Of a stretch of 64,000 nucleotides of DNA, positions 27,944-35,772 are shown one piece after another. Location: positions 4,464,001 to 4,528,000 of the forward strand of contig NZ_CP126110.1 in assembly GCF_030123405.1 (NCBI RefSeq). The letters run 5' to 3'. A program made the translations under genes and the position numbers. Position 1 is the first letter of the stretch, and each line of letters begins with the position of its first letter. The DNA comes from Neobacillus sp. WH10 (lineage in GTDB: Bacteria; Bacillota; Bacilli; Bacillales; Cytobacillaceae). Below the pieces are notes generated by a model. That model made no database searches. It was not told the origin of the DNA and saw nothing but the letters and a program-made list of their open reading frames with translations.

Positions 27944-28075
27944 ATGGCGAGAATGAAAAAGAATCCTTCAAAAGCAGGTGTTAGTGCCGCTAGTGTGAAG
28001 GGCAATGGCGGGCCAGGCAACGAAGAAGCTCACTTGGATAAAAAAAACAGCCAGAATAATCAATACAAGAGGTAG
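27944..28075 (+). CDS. yuzL: YuzL-like small spore protein
   Basis: A 43-residue protein not likely to be called by length cutoffs. It begins MARMKKNPSKAGVSAASVKG and ends NSQNNQYKR, the YuzL-family pattern (short, Lys/Asn/Gly-rich, hydrophilic). GAGGTGAT precedes the ATG. Its role is unknown; composition and neighbours suggest a spore component. It is followed by a family A repeat and then a terminator. Confidence 0.8.
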   Translation: MARMKKNPSKAGVSAASVKGNGGPGNEEAHLDKKNSQNNQYKR

Positions 28076-28077
28076 TA

Positions 28078-28193
28078 AGAAAAGTGGAAGCGCAACTTTT
28101 ACGGTGTATAGACTGAACGATAGGGATACAACGTTGACTTTTCGCAGGTAGAAGATCGAAGTTATCTCACCGCTGTGCAATGGAGCTAGACAA
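28078..28193 (+). repeat. Dispersed repeat family A, copy 1
   Basis: Starts AAAAGTGGAAGCGC and ends TGGAGCTAGACAA, the two boundaries shared with copy 2. Located right after yuzL and before its terminator. Confidence 0.7.
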
Positions 28194-28194
28194 G

Positions 28195-28230
28195 AATCAG
28201 GCTAATTTGTTCAGCCTGATTCCTGTTTTT
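28195..28230 (+). terminator. yuzL terminator
   Basis: Hairpin AATCAGGCT/AGCCTGATT followed by CCTGTTTTT, separated from the yuzL stop by the family A repeat. Confidence 0.75.
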
Positions 28231-28295
28231 GTATAAAAGTTTCATTGGGAGAAACCATAATGCCATAAAGATATCTTGAAATAGGAGGGTACACT

Positions 28296-28568
28296 ATGCA
28301 GCAGCAAAGTATGAATATGCCAAATATGAACATGCAGCAGCCCCCAGGAGTGATTTCGACAAAGGATTCGCTTTATTTAACCGACATGATGTCGTGGAAT
28401 TTACTGTCTGCCAAGAAAGCGCATTTCTTTGCCCAGCAGTGCCAGGATCCTGAAATAAAAGCAGAAGCAGAAAAGTGCGGACAAATGCATCAGCGTCATT
28501 ACCAGCAGCTTCTTCAACACTTAGGCCAGCATGCGAATCAGCAACAGCCGCTAAACAATATGCAGTAG
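28296..28568 (+). CDS. Small Gln/Met-rich spore-coat-like protein
   Basis: A 90-residue protein with a Met/Gln-rich N-terminus (MNMPNMNMQQPPG), a central helix with LTDMMSWNLLSAKKAHFFAQQ and a Gln-rich tail. It resembles short CotF-family proteins in which an LTDMLSWNL helix is followed by an HQQHYQ-type segment. ATAGGAGGGT precedes the ATG. No signal peptide. Probably a spore coat component; precedes a longer CotF-like gene, with a repeat element between them. Confidence 0.65.
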   Translation: MQQQSMNMPNMNMQQPPGVISTKDSLYLTDMMSWNLLSAKKAHFFAQQCQDPEIKAEAEKCGQMHQRHYQQLLQHLGQHANQQQPLNNMQ

Positions 28569-28572
28569 GAAC

Positions 28573-28770
28573 GAAAAGCGGAAGCGCCTTGCCCAGGGGC
28601 GATATAGGAAGAATTATCGATTGGCAAGCGGAACGAAGCCAGAGATTAGTCTCCCTTAATGCGTACGATAGTAGCCAGGCATAAGACGAGCAGGCGAGAA
28701 GGTTGCTCTTTAACCTTCTTTGACTGCTTGGCTGTAGACCTAAGAGCCCCTAGGTGCTGGAGCTAGACAA
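28573..28770 (+). repeat. Dispersed repeat family A, copy 2 (longest)
   Basis: Begins GAAAAGCGGAAGCGCC and ends GGAGCTAGACAATAAAGG, with internal blocks CGATTGGCAAGCGG and CATAAGACGAGCAGGCGAG. Similar elements are common between genes in Bacillus-group genomes as far as I recall. It separates two spore-coat-like genes. Confidence 0.75.
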
Positions 28771-28787
28771 TAAAGGAGGTATTTTCA

Positions 28788-29126
28788 ATGAACCAAAATC
28801 AACAAAAGATTCAAAACACGGAAACACAGGTACCTAAAACCCCGCAAATGAATGATCGCGATTTCATCACTGATTTACTAACAACAGAAAAATATCTGAC
28901 CACCTCTTATAGCATGGCGCTGCATGAAGCAAGCCACCAAGGGCTATATCAAGACATTATGAAGATTTTTACCGAAACGGAACAATGCCAGCGTGACATT
29001 TATGACCTAATGTTTAGAAAGGGCTGGTACGCAATTGAAGCAGCCGACCAACTAAAATTGCAGCAATCCTATCAGCAGTTTCAGGGATATACTAATCAAT
29101 TTCCGACAGGCGGGACACTTCAATAA
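28788..29126 (+). CDS. yusN: YusN-like CotF-domain spore coat protein
   Basis: A 112-residue CotF-domain protein: MNDRDFITDLLTTEKYLTTSYSMALHEASH core, then a helix ending LMFRKGWYAIEAAD, then a Gln-rich tail. These are mother-cell-made coat proteins. AAAGGAGGT precedes the ATG. Gene symbol rests on similarity from memory and synteny with yusN between fadN and yusV. Confidence 0.75.
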   Translation: MNQNQQKIQNTETQVPKTPQMNDRDFITDLLTTEKYLTTSYSMALHEASHQGLYQDIMKIFTETEQCQRDIYDLMFRKGWYAIEAADQLKLQQSYQQFQGYTNQFPTGGTLQ

Positions 29127-29269
29127 GACAAAAGCCAGGAGGATTTCTATAAAGGGTTATATGTAGTGTAGGGTGCCCAAAAATAAAACACGAAGGAAAT
29201 CTTTGGTCAATTTACAAGTTTTCAATTACTCAATTCAAAGGACATTACACATTTAGTTTTGTCCCAGAT

Positions 29270-29550
29270 GAGTTTTGGCCTTCATTGACCTTGTGAAGAA
29301 CATTTTTCCAGTTTTCTTGATTGGTTTTGGCCTTCATTGACCTTGTGAAGGCCATTTCTATAGTTTTCTTGATGGGTTTTGGCCTTCATTGACCTTATAA
29401 AGGCCATTTCTATAGTTTTCTTGATGGGTTTTGGCCTTCATTGACCTTGTGAAGGCCATTTCTATAGTTTTCTTGATAAGTTTTGGCCTTCATTGACCTT
29501 GTGAAGGCCATTTCTATAGTTTTCTTGATGGGTTTTGGCTTTCATTGATT
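29270..29550 (+). repeat. 52-bp tandem repeat array, left part
   Basis: The block TTCATTGACCTTGTGAAGG recurs at 29281, 29333, 29385, 29437, 29489 and 29541, an exact period of 52. Each unit has an inverted repeat GGCCTTCA/TGAAGGCC and then ATTTCTATAGTTTTCTTGATG. The sixth unit is cut after TTCATTGA by the IS element. Confidence 0.9.
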
Positions 29551-29644
29551 AAGTCCGTATAATTGTGTAAAAAGAAAAGGAGTCAAATTAATACCTCTTG
29601 TCTACAATGTTAACAGCGACGAAAACAATGAGGAGGAATTAATT

Positions 29645-30805
29645 TTGACTCAACTTCAGTTTAACCTAAATATTGACGATTTAAAAGATTCTGTAATGAA
29701 TTCTGATATTGACGCAGTTATCAAAGCATCTATAGTCCTTGTATTAAATTCAGTGATGGAAAAAGAACGTGATGATTATTTACATGCTGGAACTTACGAA
29801 CGTACAACGGACCGTCGGGACTACCGAAATGGCTACTATGAGCGAGAGCTGCTTTTAAGTATTGGTAAAGTAACCTTGAAAGTACCCCGTACACGTAACG
29901 GAGAGTTCTCACCTTCTGTATTTGAAAGATATTCCCGGTGTGACCAAGCATTTGTTCTTTCAATGCTCGAAATGGTGGTGAACGGGGTATCCACTCGAAA
30001 GGTGAAAAATATAGTACAACAATTATGTGGTGAGAGCGTTTCAAAATCATTTGTTTCTTCCCTAACAGAAAAGCTCGATCCAATTGTTAACACATGGGCA
30101 AATAGGCCTCTAAATACAACATACTATCCCTACATTTTTGCGGATGCCATGTATATCAAAGTAAGGGAACATCACCATGTAGTGTCTAAGGCCGTTTATA
30201 TTGCAACTGCGATTAATGAACATAATGGGCGGGAAATCCTCGGTTTAAAAGTAGACCACTCTGAAAGCTTTGAGGCCTGGCAAAGATTTTTTCAGTACTT
30301 ACAATCACGCGGTCTACAATCACCTAAATTGATCATATCAGATGCACATAAGGGCTTAAAAAAGGCTATTGCCGAAGAATTTGTGGGGACTACTTGGCAA
30401 CGCTGCACAGTACATTTTAAACGCAATATCTTTAATCAATTGCCCAAAAAAGACGTGGATGAGGTGAAAATAGGCTTAAAAAGAATGTTTGAGGCTGTAA
30501 AAATTGAGGATGCGAGGAATTTCAAAGAGGAGTTTCTAAAGAGTTTTGGAGAAAATCCAAAATTAACAAAAGCAATAGAAACATTGGAAGATGGCTTCGA
30601 AGATGCCATTCAATATTTAAACCACCCTTCGAAATATCACAAATATATTCGTAGTACAAATTCATTGGAACGATTGAATCAAGAAGTTAGAAGAAGGGAA
30701 AAAGTTATACGAATTTTTCCCAATACACAATCAGCGTTCAGATTAATAGGGGCAGTTTTAATGGACATTGGAGATGAACAAGCAAATAAAAAAATAGCAG
30801 TATGA
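29645..30805 (+). CDS. IS256-family transposase
   Basis: A 386-residue DDE transposase, intact. Catalytic residues: Asp167 (FADAMYIK), Asp233 (ISDAHKG) and Glu342 (RSTNSLERLNQEVRRRE); between the second D and E there is the family's C-x2-H (CTVH). N-terminal region has YRNGYYER and VPRTRNGEFSP typical of the Mutator/IS256 group. TTG start after GAGGAGGAATTAATT. Apparently functional; copy-out circular intermediates are usual for this family. Confidence 0.97.
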   Translation: MTQLQFNLNIDDLKDSVMNSDIDAVIKASIVLVLNSVMEKERDDYLHAGTYERTTDRRDYRNGYYERELLLSIGKVTLKVPRTRNGEFSPSVFERYSRCDQAFVLSMLEMVVNGVSTRKVKNIVQQLCGESVSKSFVSSLTEKLDPIVNTWANRPLNTTYYPYIFADAMYIKVREHHHVVSKAVYIATAINEHNGREILGLKVDHSESFEAWQRFFQYLQSRGLQSPKLIISDAHKGLKKAIAEEFVGTTWQRCTVHFKRNIFNQLPKKDVDEVKIGLKRMFEAVKIEDARNFKEEFLKSFGENPKLTKAIETLEDGFEDAIQYLNHPSKYHKYIRSTNSLERLNQEVRRREKVIRIFPNTQSAFRLIGAVLMDIGDEQANKKIAV

Positions 30806-30920
30806 AAAAAGTAATCATGAAATTTTGATAGGTTCGAAGGGAGAACAAGTTGGACCCCCCCCCTTTACCTACTTATAGAAAGCAGAAGAAAATTAGTGTT
30901 AAGGTATGGAGGATGGCCTA

Positions 30921-31038
30921 ATTTCGAATTGACATTGAGCCTCCGCGGGCATGATGTAAAGCCAGGAAGCCAGGAGTTTAGCAACCCCTGTCTTGCCCTC
31001 CAGGCTATCATGCCCGCCCCTCAATGTAAATTCGAAAT
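30921..31038. repeat. 118-bp inverted repeat inside the IS tail
   Basis: Outer arms ATTTCGAATT/AATTCGAAAT, then ACATTGAG/CTCAATGT, then GCGGGCATGAT/ATCATGCCCGC, about 29 paired bases per side, enclosing a smaller hairpin CAGGAGTT/AACCCCTG. Lies between the transposase stop and the right IS end, not part of the terminal repeats. GC-richer than the surroundings. Confidence 0.8.
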
Positions 31039-31118
31039 AAGTGTACTCCACTTATCATAATTTTAAGCATGTCGATATTTCATTGTAGACACTTTTACAC
31101 AATATTCTGGACTTGACT

Positions 31119-31400
31119 CTTTCATTGACCTTATGAAGGCCATTTCTATACTTTTCTTGATGGGTTTTGGCTTTCATTGACCTTATGAAGGCCATTTCTA
31201 TAGTTTTCTTGATGGGTTTTGGCCTTCATTTACTTTATGAAGGCCATTTCTATACTTTTCTTGATATGTTTTGGCCTTCATTGACCTTATAAAGGCCTTT
31301 TCTATAGTTTTCTTGATGGGTTTTGGCTTTCATTGACCTTATGAAGGCCATTTCGATAGTTTTCTTGATAGGTTTGGCCTTCATTGACTTTATGAAGGAC
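31119..31400 (+). repeat. 52-bp tandem repeat array, right part
   Basis: TTCATT blocks at 31121, 31173, 31225, 31277, 31329 and 31380 (periods 52, 52, 52, 52, 51). The first completes the unit broken by the IS. Downstream units differ more from each other than the left ones, so this side looks older or less homogenised. 31401-31514 holds nothing recognised. Confidence 0.88.
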
Positions 31401-31514
31401 TGGATGGTTCCTGAAAAGTTCTGAGATCTGAGATGTAAGCTGTTCTGTTATGCTTTAGACCTTAGTCGTAAACCCGTTAAGAATTCCTACGCATTTTCTA
31501 GGTAAAAATAAACC

Positions 31515-31766
31515 TTACTTCTGTATTGATTTCCGATACTGCTCATTCAATTGTTTAACTTCATGAACGATTTGCTTCATTTCTTCCCTTGCCTCAGGGT
31601 ATAGTGCATTCCAATGGTTGATTAATGACGGCATCGACTTAGCGATATGAGAGTACAACGCCCAAGCCTTCACTTTTTCCTTTGTTTCCTCGTTGCATTC
31701 ACCAACCAATAGTTCACTGTATTTTTCAAGTAAAGCTTCGAACTGCTTCGCAAATACTTTCTCCAT
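31515..31766 (-). CDS. yusU: YusU, DUF2573 family protein
   Basis: An 83-residue cytoplasmic helical protein: MEKVFAKQFEALLEKYSELL then KVKAWALYSHIAKSMPSLINHWN, the YusU pattern. The ATG at 31766 follows GGAAGGTG. It overlaps the end of the upstream FhuF-like gene by about 41 bases and is the last gene of the siderophore operon, as yusU lies beside yusV in B. subtilis. Function unknown. Confidence 0.75.
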   Translation of the reverse strand: MEKVFAKQFEALLEKYSELLVGECNEETKEKVKAWALYSHIAKSMPSLINHWNALYPEAREEMKQIVHEVKQLNEQYRKSIQK

Positions 31767-32523
31767 CGTGACACCTTCCATCATTACCTAAATGAGTACA
31801 TGGACATGTTTTGCAGCGCTTACCTGCCGGGAGCTGATAGGAAAAGCAGCATGTTCTTCTAATTCTTACCTCTTCATCGCGTTCTTTCAAATACGTCTTA
31901 TCAGTAAAGTATTTTTGCAGCGGGTTTAGGTTATAGGCACCAAATATTTGTCCTTCTGCTTCTAAAATTAAATAGCGAAAATCGTCCTTACTGTTAGCAT
32001 TGTCGCTATCTTTCAGTTCACTTTCATATAGCCAAAATAAATATACAGCAATATTTTCCCACAGAATCAACTTAGAAATACCGACTGTTTTTTCCAGTTG
32101 AGAAATCATTGGGTAAATGTTATTTGCAAAAAGATCTTTTAGAACACTTTTGCGCCATTCTGGACGATTCTCATTAGAACCCAAGCTTTGCACTTCGGCA
32201 TCCTTTAAAGAAAAGGAAGGAAGCCAATCTTTCCCTTGTTCGGCTGGCTCCATTTTTACATTATCCAACGATACATGAAGCTTTTTATTCAAAGCGGTCA
32301 TCGCATAGAGCGACATCACCGCTAAAAAGGCATACCGTTTGATAAAAATCGATGCGGCAACTTTTTCTGTAGGGGCACCAATCGCAAGGGTTAAATTTTT
32401 CAAAAAGGCCTTAAGGAACGATTCATCCAATAGATCCCCGAGACTAATTGAATGTTCCAAGCTGGTATTGAACCTGAACTTTTTTAATTGAATCCTTTCC
32501 TGTTCTGTCAGCATACTAGCCAT
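31726..32523 (-). CDS. FhuF-like siderophore-iron reductase / IucA-IucC C-terminal-like protein
   Basis: A 265-residue protein with a C-terminal 2Fe-2S binding pattern CC-x10-C-x2-C (Cys225, Cys226, Cys237, Cys240), the hallmark of FhuF ferric-siderophore reductases, and the preceding region similar to the IucA/IucC family C-terminal part. It probably reduces and so releases iron from imported ferric siderophore in the cytoplasm. It overlaps yusV by eight bases upstream and yusU downstream, so it is in one Fur-controlled operon. Confidence 0.75.
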   Translation of the reverse strand: MASMLTEQERIQLKKFRFNTSLEHSISLGDLLDESFLKAFLKNLTLAIGAPTEKVAASIFIKRYAFLAVMSLYAMTALNKKLHVSLDNVKMEPAEQGKDWLPSFSLKDAEVQSLGSNENRPEWRKSVLKDLFANNIYPMISQLEKTVGISKLILWENIAVYLFWLYESELKDSDNANSKDDFRYLILEAEGQIFGAYNLNPLQKYFTDKTYLKERDEEVRIRRTCCFSYQLPAGKRCKTCPCTHLGNDGRCHDGESICEAVRSFT

Positions 32524-33337
32524 TCATCGCCACCGCCTGATTAAGGATACATCTTCCTTTGCCATAAGGAATGCAAAGTGGTGTCCCAAATAGTGGGTCC
32601 ATTGTCACCTCACAGTCCATACCAAACACATTTTTGACAAGACTGCAGTTGATGATATGCTCTGGCTTCCCTTGAGCAAATACCTTCTTGTCCTTAATGG
32701 CAACCACATTATGAGCATAACGGCATGCAAGATTGAGATCGTGAAGTACCATGACAACCGTCCGTTTTTTCTTTTCATTTAATTCAAAAAGCAAATCGAG
32801 TATTTCAATTTGATGAGTCATATCTAGGTATGTTGTTGGTTCATCTAAAAGGATAATATCAGTGTCCTGTGCCAAGGTCATTGCAATCCATGCCCTTTGT
32901 CTTTGCCCACCAGAGAGAGAATCAACCGTTCTCTCTTTTAACTCATCCAAACGAGTAGCTTTTAAAGCATCATTGACCTTTTTCTCGTCTTCCTCTGACC
33001 ATTGCTTTAACCACGATTGATGTGGATAACGCCCTTGTTTGACGAGTTGGAGAACGGTTATCCCTTCCGGAGCAGTTGGTGACTGGGGCAGAATTGCCAT
33101 CTTTTTCGCAATTTCCTTTGTTGAAAGTTTGGCAATCGCCTTTCCTTCGAGCAAAACGCCCCCGGACTTCGGCTTTAGGAGGCGGGCGATGGAACGAAGG
33201 AGAGTGGATTTTCCACAGCCATTTCCCCCGATAAAAACAGTAATTTCACCCTTTGGAATTTTCAAATCCAACTCATTAATAATGAGCGTCTCTCCGTAGG
33301 AAAGGGATAAATTTTTCGTTTCAATCGCATTCATCAT
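32516..33337 (-). CDS. yusV: YusV, siderophore ABC transporter ATPase
   Basis: FecE/FepC-type ATPase, 273 residues: Walker A GGNGCGKS (about 37-44), signature LSGGQRQR, Walker B IILLDEPTTYLD, H-loop VLHDLN. In B. subtilis YusV energises several siderophore importers (with YfiZ/YfhA and FeuBC). AAAGGAG precedes the ATG. Here it is clustered with its own permeases and binding protein, which in B. subtilis are elsewhere. Confidence 0.92.
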   Translation of the reverse strand: MMNAIETKNLSLSYGETLIINELDLKIPKGEITVFIGGNGCGKSTLLRSIARLLKPKSGGVLLEGKAIAKLSTKEIAKKMAILPQSPTAPEGITVLQLVKQGRYPHQSWLKQWSEEDEKKVNDALKATRLDELKERTVDSLSGGQRQRAWIAMTLAQDTDIILLDEPTTYLDMTHQIEILDLLFELNEKKKRTVVMVLHDLNLACRYAHNVVAIKDKKVFAQGKPEHIINCSLVKNVFGMDCEVTMDPLFGTPLCIPYGKGRCILNQAVAMNG

Positions 33338-33407
33338 CTTGCCAGCTCCTTTTTGCCATTTATCTAGACAGCAGGCACGAAATTACATTCACCTGCATTT
33401 TTTCTTT

Positions 33408-34463
33408 TTAAGCGTTTCTTGTTTTAAAAAGTAAGTAAATAAAGTATGGTGCACCGATTCCGGCAGTAAACACTCCGGCAGGTACTTCTAACGGTGAAAA
33501 CATCGTCCGGCCGATTAAATCAGCAACCATGACCAGGATGCCTCCCAGCAGTGCTGATGTCGGCAGCAGCGCGCCAAAGGACGATCCTACTAGCCTTCTT
33601 GCCATATGAGGTGCCATTAATCCGACAAAGCCAATGCCACCGGCAAAAGCGACCGAGCTGCCAATCAAGGCGGTGCTGATCATCAATAGTAGAAAACGTT
33701 GTTTTTGTATCTTGCCGCCTAAACCGGTGGCAACTTCATCGCCAAGCTCTTGAATATTTATCGTTCTTGCTGCCACGATGGCAATGATGAGAAAAATAAC
33801 GGTCCACGGTACGAGCGTTGCTACGTTTTTCCAATTAGAACCATAAACTGTACCAGTAATCCATATATTCGCTTGGCTCGCCTGATAAATTGGCCCCATG
33901 ACCATCATTAATGTTGTTAATGCCTGCATCAAGGTGGAAATCCCAATACCAATCAACACGAGTCGAATTGGCGAAACACCATTTTTCCATGCAAGGAAGT
34001 ACACTAAGAAAGCTACAACCCCTGCACCTAAAAAAGCAGCTAACGGTAACCAGGCGATGCTGACGGTTAAGGCATTATTTGAATCACTAAAGAAAGCTAA
34101 AAAACCAACAACAGCCACCGATGCGCCGCCGGTAATCCCAAGGACATCCGGTGAGGCGAGCGGATTTCGAATCATTCCTTGTAATATCCCGCCCGCTACA
34201 GCTAATGACATTCCAACCATTAAGGCGATGATAATTCTTGGCAGACGGAAGGATGTAATAATCAGCTTTTCCATCTCCGGGCCGCCGCCAAATAAAACTT
34301 TTACCACGGTGAGCGGGTTAATTTTCATATCTCCTATACCAGTACTAAGAACAAACACCATGAATGTGACAAGGAGCAGGATGGTAAAAATAAATGCAGC
34401 TTTTCGATCGATTAAAAAGGACAGTTTCCCCTTAAAAAGACGGAAATTTTTATATTTGCTCAT
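33408..34463 (-). CDS. FecCD-family siderophore permease (second)
   Basis: A 351-residue integral membrane permease of the FecCD/BtuC type with about nine to ten helices. Conserved regions: FRLPRIIIALMVGMSLAVAG, GMIRNPLASPDVLG and FAGGIGFVGLMAPHMARRLVG (cytoplasmic coupling loop). Probably equivalent to YfhA. It overlaps the upstream permease by four bases (ATGA). Confidence 0.92.
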   Translation of the reverse strand: MSKYKNFRLFKGKLSFLIDRKAAFIFTILLLVTFMVFVLSTGIGDMKINPLTVVKVLFGGGPEMEKLIITSFRLPRIIIALMVGMSLAVAGGILQGMIRNPLASPDVLGITGGASVAVVGFLAFFSDSNNALTVSIAWLPLAAFLGAGVVAFLVYFLAWKNGVSPIRLVLIGIGISTLMQALTTLMMVMGPIYQASQANIWITGTVYGSNWKNVATLVPWTVIFLIIAIVAARTINIQELGDEVATGLGGKIQKQRFLLLMISTALIGSSVAFAGGIGFVGLMAPHMARRLVGSSFGALLPTSALLGGILVMVADLIGRTMFSPLEVPAGVFTAGIGAPYFIYLLFKTRNA

Positions 34464-35464
34464 CGGCCATTAAACCCCCTTCTCGCAATGTAAATAAAGA
34501 ATGGAGTTCCAATAATGGCCGTCATGACACCGACAGGTACTTCTGAAGGCATTAATATATATCTTGCGGCGATATCTGCTGCAAGTAACAGGATAGCACC
34601 AAGAACACCAGATAACGGAATGACCCAGCGATGATCAATCCCAATGATAGACCTTGTAATATGGGGGACTACAATCCCGACAAAGCCAATTGGCCCTGCC
34701 ACTGCTACGGAACCCCCGGCTAATAAAATAACAATGATACCAATGGCTATTTTAACAAGACCGGTATTTAGCCCCAGTCCTTTCGCGACATCTTCCCCCA
34801 TGGACAGGATATTCATTTTTCCAGCAATCAGAACGGCACCAACCCAGCCAAGCCCGATGAATGGTAAAACCGAAATGAGCGTCTCCAGCTTCCGGCCTTG
34901 AACAGACCCAGCTAGCCAAAACAGAACTTGCTCGAGTGCGGCTTCATCCACAACTAGTAGTCCTTGAGTGAATGAAGAAAACATCGCTCCTATTGCAGCA
35001 CCTGCTAATGTGAGTTTCATCGGTGTTAAACCTTCTCTTCCGAAAGAACCAATTCCATATACGCTGACGGCAGCGACTGCAGCTCCTAAGAAGGCAAGAC
35101 CATTGAAGGCTTGTAAATTATTAACCGAAAATAAAGTTACTGCAGTTACAACTGCAAAACCTGCGCCAGCATTGATCCCGAAGATTCCGGGAGATGCAAG
35201 AGGATTTTTCGTCAAGGTCTGCATGAGTACCCCTGCAATTGCCAGGCTTGCCCCTACCGCCGACGCTATTAAGGCTCTGGGAAGCCTTACAGTTTGAATA
35301 ATAATATGTTCGTTTGAGCCATTATAATGCGTAAAAGCATCGATTGCCGTCCGCCAGCTCGTATCTGTATAGCCAAAAATGACACTCGCACACATTAGCA
35401 GCAGCATAACTAATACGGCGATAATAATTCCGATCCATTTTGATGATGTATTTTTTAACAGCAT
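34460..35464 (-). CDS. FecCD-family siderophore permease (first)
   Basis: A 334-residue FecCD permease: VRLPRALIASAVGASLAIAG, TKNPLASPGIFG and VAGPIGFVGIVVPHITRSIIG. Probably equivalent to YfiZ. AGAAGGGTTT precedes the ATG. First gene of the leftward iron operon, with Fur boxes in the divergent region at 35.5-35.75 kb. Confidence 0.92.
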   Translation of the reverse strand: MLLKNTSSKWIGIIIAVLVMLLLMCASVIFGYTDTSWRTAIDAFTHYNGSNEHIIIQTVRLPRALIASAVGASLAIAGVLMQTLTKNPLASPGIFGINAGAGFAVVTAVTLFSVNNLQAFNGLAFLGAAVAAVSVYGIGSFGREGLTPMKLTLAGAAIGAMFSSFTQGLLVVDEAALEQVLFWLAGSVQGRKLETLISVLPFIGLGWVGAVLIAGKMNILSMGEDVAKGLGLNTGLVKIAIGIIVILLAGGSVAVAGPIGFVGIVVPHITRSIIGIDHRWVIPLSGVLGAILLLAADIAARYILMPSEVPVGVMTAIIGTPFFIYIARRGFNGR

Positions 35465-35541
35465 GTGATTGAAACCCTTCTAACTTCTTTTAGTTCTATA
35501 AATTTAGTCTATCTCTAATTGATAACTATTGTCAATGAATT

Positions 35542-35556
35542 TGAGAATCATTTTCA
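35542..35556. promoter_or_regulatory. Fur box 1
   Basis: TGAGAATCATTTTCA, a 7-1-7 Fur inverted repeat, nearest to the leftward permease gene. Confidence 0.8.
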
Positions 35557-35570
35557 ACTGTATCTATTGC

Positions 35571-35656
35571 TGTTCACTAATTCGTAAAATTATTATTTTA
35601 GTTCACAAAATCATAGCGTTTCTATTTATAGTTGATATTGTTCACTAATTCGTAAA
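35571..35656 (+). repeat. 18-bp perfect direct repeat in the siderophore control region
   Basis: TGTTCACTAATTCGTAAA occurs identically at 35571-35588 and 35639-35656, start-to-start 68 bp, with a partial GTTCACAAAAT at 35601 between. Exact repeats next to Fur boxes suggest binding sites for a second regulator (for instance an AraC-type siderophore-sensing activator), but no such gene is in the window. Confidence 0.7.
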
Positions 35657-35662
35657 TGATTT

Positions 35663-35677
35663 TGAAAATCATTTTCA
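35663..35677. promoter_or_regulatory. Fur box 2
   Basis: TGAAAATCATTTTCA, perfect 7-1-7 palindrome, overlapping the end of the second 18-bp repeat region. Confidence 0.85.
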
Positions 35678-35726
35678 ATTAATGATTGACAGCCTCCTTC
35701 TTTTCATTTTATGATAAGGATGTCAT

Positions 35727-35741
35727 TGAAAATGATTATCA
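35727..35741. promoter_or_regulatory. Fur box 3
   Basis: TGAAAATGATTATCA, close to the 15-bp Fur consensus, 32 bases before the binding-protein ATG; it would cover the start of its transcript. Confidence 0.9.
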
Positions 35742-35772
35742 TTTACAACCATTAAGGAGGATACATACAAAA

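Larger units (their letters stand above)
29549..31118 (+). mobile_element. IS256-family insertion sequence, complete
   Basis: About 1,570 bp. Left end AAGTCCGTATAATTGTGTAA and right end, read on the minus strand, AAGTCCAGAATATTGTGTAA, are imperfect terminal inverted repeats; TGTCTACAATG also occurs near both ends. It carries one intact transposase and a 118-bp inverted repeat downstream of it. CTTTCATTGA flanks both sides and, given the repeat periodicity, is best read as an 8-10 bp target duplication. End positions are good to a few bases. Confidence 0.85.

Noticed and set aside
29270..31400. CRISPR array from the 52-bp periodic repeats
   Set aside because: Units are nearly identical along their whole length, with no unique spacers, and no cas genes are present.
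35686..35772. 29-residue N-terminal extension of the siderophore-binding protein
   Set aside because: It spans a Fur box and the AAGGAGG site; the lipoprotein signal starts at 35773.
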